In this document: positions 6,342 through 8,496 of the stretch, in pieces
Layout: each line of letters begins with the position of its first letter
How positions within the stretch are numbered: position 1 is the stretch's first letter
Assembly (NCBI GenBank): GCA_943372725.1
Contig: CALRZT010000220.1
Location: 1 to 8,496, forward strand
DNA from: CAMDHY01 sp943372725
Lineage (GTDB): Bacteria > Pseudomonadota > Alphaproteobacteria > Rhizobiales > Segnochrobactraceae
Direction of reading: 5' to 3'
DNA: 8,496 nucleotides
The notes under the pieces: model-generated
What the model was told of the DNA's origin: nothing
Database searches by the model: none
What the model saw: only the letters and a program-made list of their open reading frames with translations
Program-made: the position numbers and the translations under genes

Positions 6342-6511
6342 GCAGAAATTCCGCTTCTCCGGCGGGTTGTTTTTGCTTCGGCACCTTTTGACCAGTTGAT
6401 CGCCGCCGCTGCTTGCGCGCGATTCGGTCTATCGCCGTCAGCGTCCCCCGCGATCGCGACCGGGATGTGACAGCGGCGCAGATTGAGTGTGACGGCGCCC
6501 AACGCACCGCC

Positions 6512-6540
6512 CCCTCTCGCCGCGCCGTGCCGCGAGAGGG
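6512..6540 (-). terminator. Hairpin immediately after the RTX stop codon
   Basis: A perfect 9-bp inverted repeat (CCCTCTCGC / GCGAGAGGG on the - strand) with an 11-nt GC-rich loop starts directly after the TGA of the RTX gene. No T-tract follows. The tight placement after the stop supports a role in transcription termination or 3'-end protection of the mRNA. Confidence 0.5.
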
Positions 6541-8496
6541 TCAGAACAGGAAGCGGCTCTCGACCGCCCCGTCCTCGTAGAAATCATAGTCGAAGATGCT
6601 GACGAGGAGTTCGTCGCCGAGATAGATCTCCGTCGTACCCGCCTCGCCGACGACGACGATCTCGGCGTCATCGACCATTTGCTCGAACGACTTGAAGTAG
6701 GCGGACATATCGATCTGGTCGGAGTCTTCTTCGGTCGAGAAATCGTTGATGTAGTCGGCGCCGGTGCCCACGATGACGAAGATGTCGTCGCCCGGGCCGC
6801 CGTAGAGATCGTCGATGCCGTCGCCGCCGGTGATGACGTCGTCGCCGGTCCCGGCGTCGATGACGTCGTCGCCCGCATCGCCGCGGAGGACATCGTCATC
6901 GGCGCCGCCGATCAGGTCGTCCCGCTCGGTCCCCCCGGACAGCGTGTCCATGCCGTCGCCACCGGCGAGCGTGTCGTCACCGGATCCGCCGAAGAGCCTG
7001 TCGTCGCCGGGCACGTAGACGACGGGGCCGTCGCCCGGAGCGCCGGTGAAGAGGTCGTCGCCGCCGCCGGGCGGGTTGTCCGAATCGCCGTCGATGTAGT
7101 CGTCGCCGTCGCCGCCTTCGAGGGTGTCGTCGTCGCCGTCGCCGGAGAGCGTGTCGGCGCCGCCACCGCCCTCGATCCGGTCGGCTCCCTCGCCGCCGAA
7201 GATCTCGTCCGACCCGGCCTCGCCGAACAAAAGGTCGTCGCCGAGTTCGCCGGAGAGGGAGTCGGTCCCGTCGCCACCCGACACGGAGTCGTCGCCGTTG
7301 CCGCCGGACAGGAGGTCGCTGTCGGCGTCGCCGGCCAGGGTGTCGTCGCCGTCGAGCCCGAGCAGCGTGTCTTCGCCGTCGCCGCCCGAGAGGCTGTCGT
7401 TGCCGGGCTCGCTCGCGGCGCGGCCCCTGGCGCCCTCGTCGTCGTTCGACTCGCTGTCGGAATCGCCATCGATGAAGTCATCGCCGGCGCCTCCGGTGGC
7501 GATATCGTCGCCGCCCCCGGCGACCAGGACGTCGTCGCCGGCGTCCCCGGCGAGGCGGTCGCGACCGTCGCCGCCGACCACGACGTCGTCGCCGTCGCCG
7601 CCCGCCAGCCGGTCCTTGTCGACGCCGCCGTCGAGGAAGTCGTCGTCGGCCCCGCCGTCGAGGACGTCGTTGCCGATGTCGCCGGTCAGGATGTCGATGC
7701 CGTCGCCGCCCGACAGCGTGTCGCTGCAGACGGCGCCGTCGAGCCGGTCGTTGCCGGTACCGCCGTCGATGAGGTCGTTGCCGGCGTCGCCGCTGACGTC
7801 GTCGTCGCCGTCGCCACCGATCAGCGTGTCGTCGCCGAGGAAGCCCCTGAGCGTGTCGTTGCCGATGCCGCCGTCGAGGCTGTCGTTACCTTCGCTGGCG
7901 ACGTCGCCGACGAGCCGGTCGTCACCGGCACCGCCGAACAGGCTGTCGTTGCCCTCGCCACCGGACAGGCTGTCGTTGCCGTCCTCGCCCCTGAGGTCAT
8001 CGTTGCCGAGGCTGCCGTCGAGACGGTCGCCGCCGGACCCGCCGCGGGCCGTGTCATCGCCGAGGCCGCCCTTCAGCACGTCGTCGTCGCCACCGCCGAA
8101 CAACATGTCGGACCCGGCCCCGCCGTCGACGCGGTCGCGGCCGGCGCCGCCGTCGAGTTCATCGTCGCCGGCCCCGCCGACCAAGTCGTCGTCGCCGTCG
8201 TCGCCGGCAAGGCGGTCGTCGCCGTCGCCGCCGTCGAGGCCATCCTCGCCGAGCCCGCCCTCGAGCCGGTCGTCGCCGGTCTCGCCCCTCAGAAAGTCGT
8301 CGCCGCCGAGGCCGAGCAGGCTGTCGTGGCCGCTGCCGCCGGACAGCACATCGTCGCCGCCGCGGCCGCTGAGGCGGTCGTCGGCGGCGAGCCCGCGCAC
8401 CCGGTCGGCGAATTCCGTGCCGACGAACACGTCGGCACGGTCGGAGAGGTCGATGCGCACCGGGATCGGCAGGTCCATCGGCGAGGCGACGTCGCC
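6541..8496 (-). CDS. RTX calcium-binding repeat protein, probable type I secretion substrate (5' end probably outside window)
   Basis: The frame is open to the window edge. An ATG at 8478 would give 645 residues, but no Shine-Dalgarno sequence precedes it and six more codons (GDVASP) read in frame to 8496, so the true start is probably beyond the window. Residues (numbered from that ATG) about 29-569 are glycine/aspartate nonapeptide repeats of the G-G-x-G-x-D-x-(L/I/V)-x type, which bind Ca2+ and fold into a parallel beta-roll outside the cell. After the array come D-Y-I-N-D-F (575-580) and D-Q-I-D-M-S-A-Y-F (587-595), then an acidic tail ending S-R-F-L-F; this is the layout of a C-terminal uncleaved type I secretion signal. 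No enzymatic domain is visible, so a toxin, protease or S-layer/adhesin role cannot be assigned. The protein is extremely acidic, with a single Cys (251) and about three Lys. No ABC exporter or TolC gene is in the window. Confidence 0.9.
   Translation of the reverse strand, partial: GDVASPMDLPIPVRIDLSDRADVFVGTEFADRVRGLAADDRLSGRGGDDVLSGGSGHDSLLGLGGDDFLRGETGDDRLEGGLGEDGLDGGDGDDRLAGDDGDDDLVGGAGDDELDGGAGRDRVDGGAGSDMLFGGGDDDVLKGGLGDDTARGGSGGDRLDGSLGNDDLRGEDGNDSLSGGEGNDSLFGGAGDDRLVGDVASEGNDSLDGGIGNDTLRGFLGDDTLIGGDGDDDVSGDAGNDLIDGGTGNDRLDGAVCSDTLSGGDGIDILTGDIGNDVLDGGADDDFLDGGVDKDRLAGGDGDDVVVGGDGRDRLAGDAGDDVLVAGGGDDIATGGAGDDFIDGDSDSESNDDEGARGRAASEPGNDSLSGGDGEDTLLGLDGDDTLAGDADSDLLSGGNGDDSVSGGDGTDSLSGELGDDLLFGEAGSDEIFGGEGADRIEGGGGADTLSGDGDDDTLEGGDGDDYIDGDSDNPPGGGDDLFTGAPGDGPVVYVPGDDRLFGGSGDDTLAGGDGMDTLSGGTERDDLIGGADDDVLRGDAGDDVIDAGTGDDVITGGDGIDDLYGGPGDDIFVIVGTGADYINDFSTEEDSDQIDMSAYFKSFEQMVDDAEIVVVGEAGTTEIYLGDELLVSIFDYDFYEDGAVESRFLF
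6772..8394 (-). repeat. RTX nonapeptide repeat array (about 55 units, 27-bp period)
   Basis: By hand I count roughly 55 nonapeptide units, seen at DNA level as a 27-bp period rich in GTCGTCGCC-type words on the + strand. Strict register is broken at three places, at residues 191-202, 338-364 and 464-496 of the frame numbered from 8478. The uninterrupted blocks are about 18 units, then 15 (203-337), 11 (365-463) and 8 (497-569). The units are diverged from one another rather than identical, which argues against a recent expansion. Confidence 0.9.

Larger units (their letters stand above)
6103..6511. other. Intergenic region between the RTX gene and the basic hypothetical gene
   Basis: About 410 nt without a convincing gene. 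The part from roughly 6320 to 6410 is visibly less GC-rich than the surroundings and includes a short T-run at 6370-6374. The region holds a possible - strand promoter (6313-6341) and a cluster of GATCGT-containing boxes (6138-6192) upstream of the gene starting at 6102, so it probably acts as that gene's control region. Small open frames on both strands here are Arg/Ser/Pro-rich and look like chance frames. Confidence 0.5.

Noticed and set aside
6352..6374. Short stem (CCGC/GCGG) followed by GTTGTTTTT on the + strand, resembling an intrinsic terminator
   Set aside because: The stem is only 4-5 bp, and no + strand gene or RNA ends here.
5131..6399. A 422-codon + strand open frame spanning the convergent gap and the basic hypothetical gene
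   Set aside because: Its product is an Arg/Gly/Pro-rich low-complexity sequence with no ribosome binding site, and it overlaps the end of mqo. The - strand frame in 5431-6102 has a good ribosome binding site and structured ends, so it is the better gene, although neither has a recognised family.
6262..6507. An 81-codon - strand frame just downstream of the RTX gene
   Set aside because: It begins with GTG, and its only ribosome-binding-like purines are the 3' arm of the post-RTX hairpin. Its product is Arg/Ser/Lys-rich with no recognisable pattern.
6772..8394. Regular 27-bp DNA repeats that could suggest a CRISPR array or satellite DNA
   Set aside because: The period equals nine codons in a clean open frame coding for RTX nonapeptides. 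The units are diverged and have no unique spacers, so the repetition is protein-driven.

Overview
The window is GC-rich, roughly 65-70% G+C by eye, with heavy G/C use at third codon positions. Its gene set (class II fumarase, malate:quinone oxidoreductase, a TspO/MBR tryptophan-rich protein, a DUF3750 protein and a secreted RTX repeat protein) suggests a chromosomal segment of an alphaproteobacterium, probably of the Hyphomicrobiales (Rhizobiales) type. The taxonomic call is inference; no rRNA or other marker gene is present.

Layout. Positions 1-177 hold the last 58 codons of an amidase-family enzyme (+ strand). It converges on a membrane-anchored DUF3750 gene (203-970, - strand), and a 6-bp hairpin lies in the 25-nt gap between them. 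A 171-nt divergent intergenic region, with a plausible promoter at 1077-1104, separates DUF3750 from tspO (1142-1633, +). Next comes a + strand group, fumC (1734-3218), a small cupin gene (3271-3666) and mqo (3686-5185), with gaps of 52 and 19 nt that suggest one transcript. A convergent, dyad-rich gap (5186-5430) follows. The - strand then carries an unrecognised basic, Ala/Pro-rich protein with an AT-hook-like core (5431-6102) and, beyond a 438-nt intergenic region, a very acidic RTX (calcium-binding nonapeptide repeat) protein (6541-8496). The RTX reading frame is still open at the right edge of the window.

How the genes fit together. FumC hydrates fumarate to malate, and Mqo oxidises malate to oxaloacetate while passing electrons to the quinone pool. 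The central cluster therefore encodes two consecutive TCA-cycle steps and feeds the respiratory chain. The cupin between them has no known role in this pathway and is the most interesting context signal in the cluster. TspO, DUF3750, the amidase and the RTX protein show no clear functional link to it.

I found no mobile element, CRISPR array, tRNA or rRNA, and nothing I would call a new defence or biosynthetic system. The observations most worth a second look are the cupin between fumC and mqo, the modular interruptions inside the RTX array, the unrecognised basic protein with repeated TCGATCGT boxes upstream, and GC-rich hairpins without U-tracts downstream of several genes.
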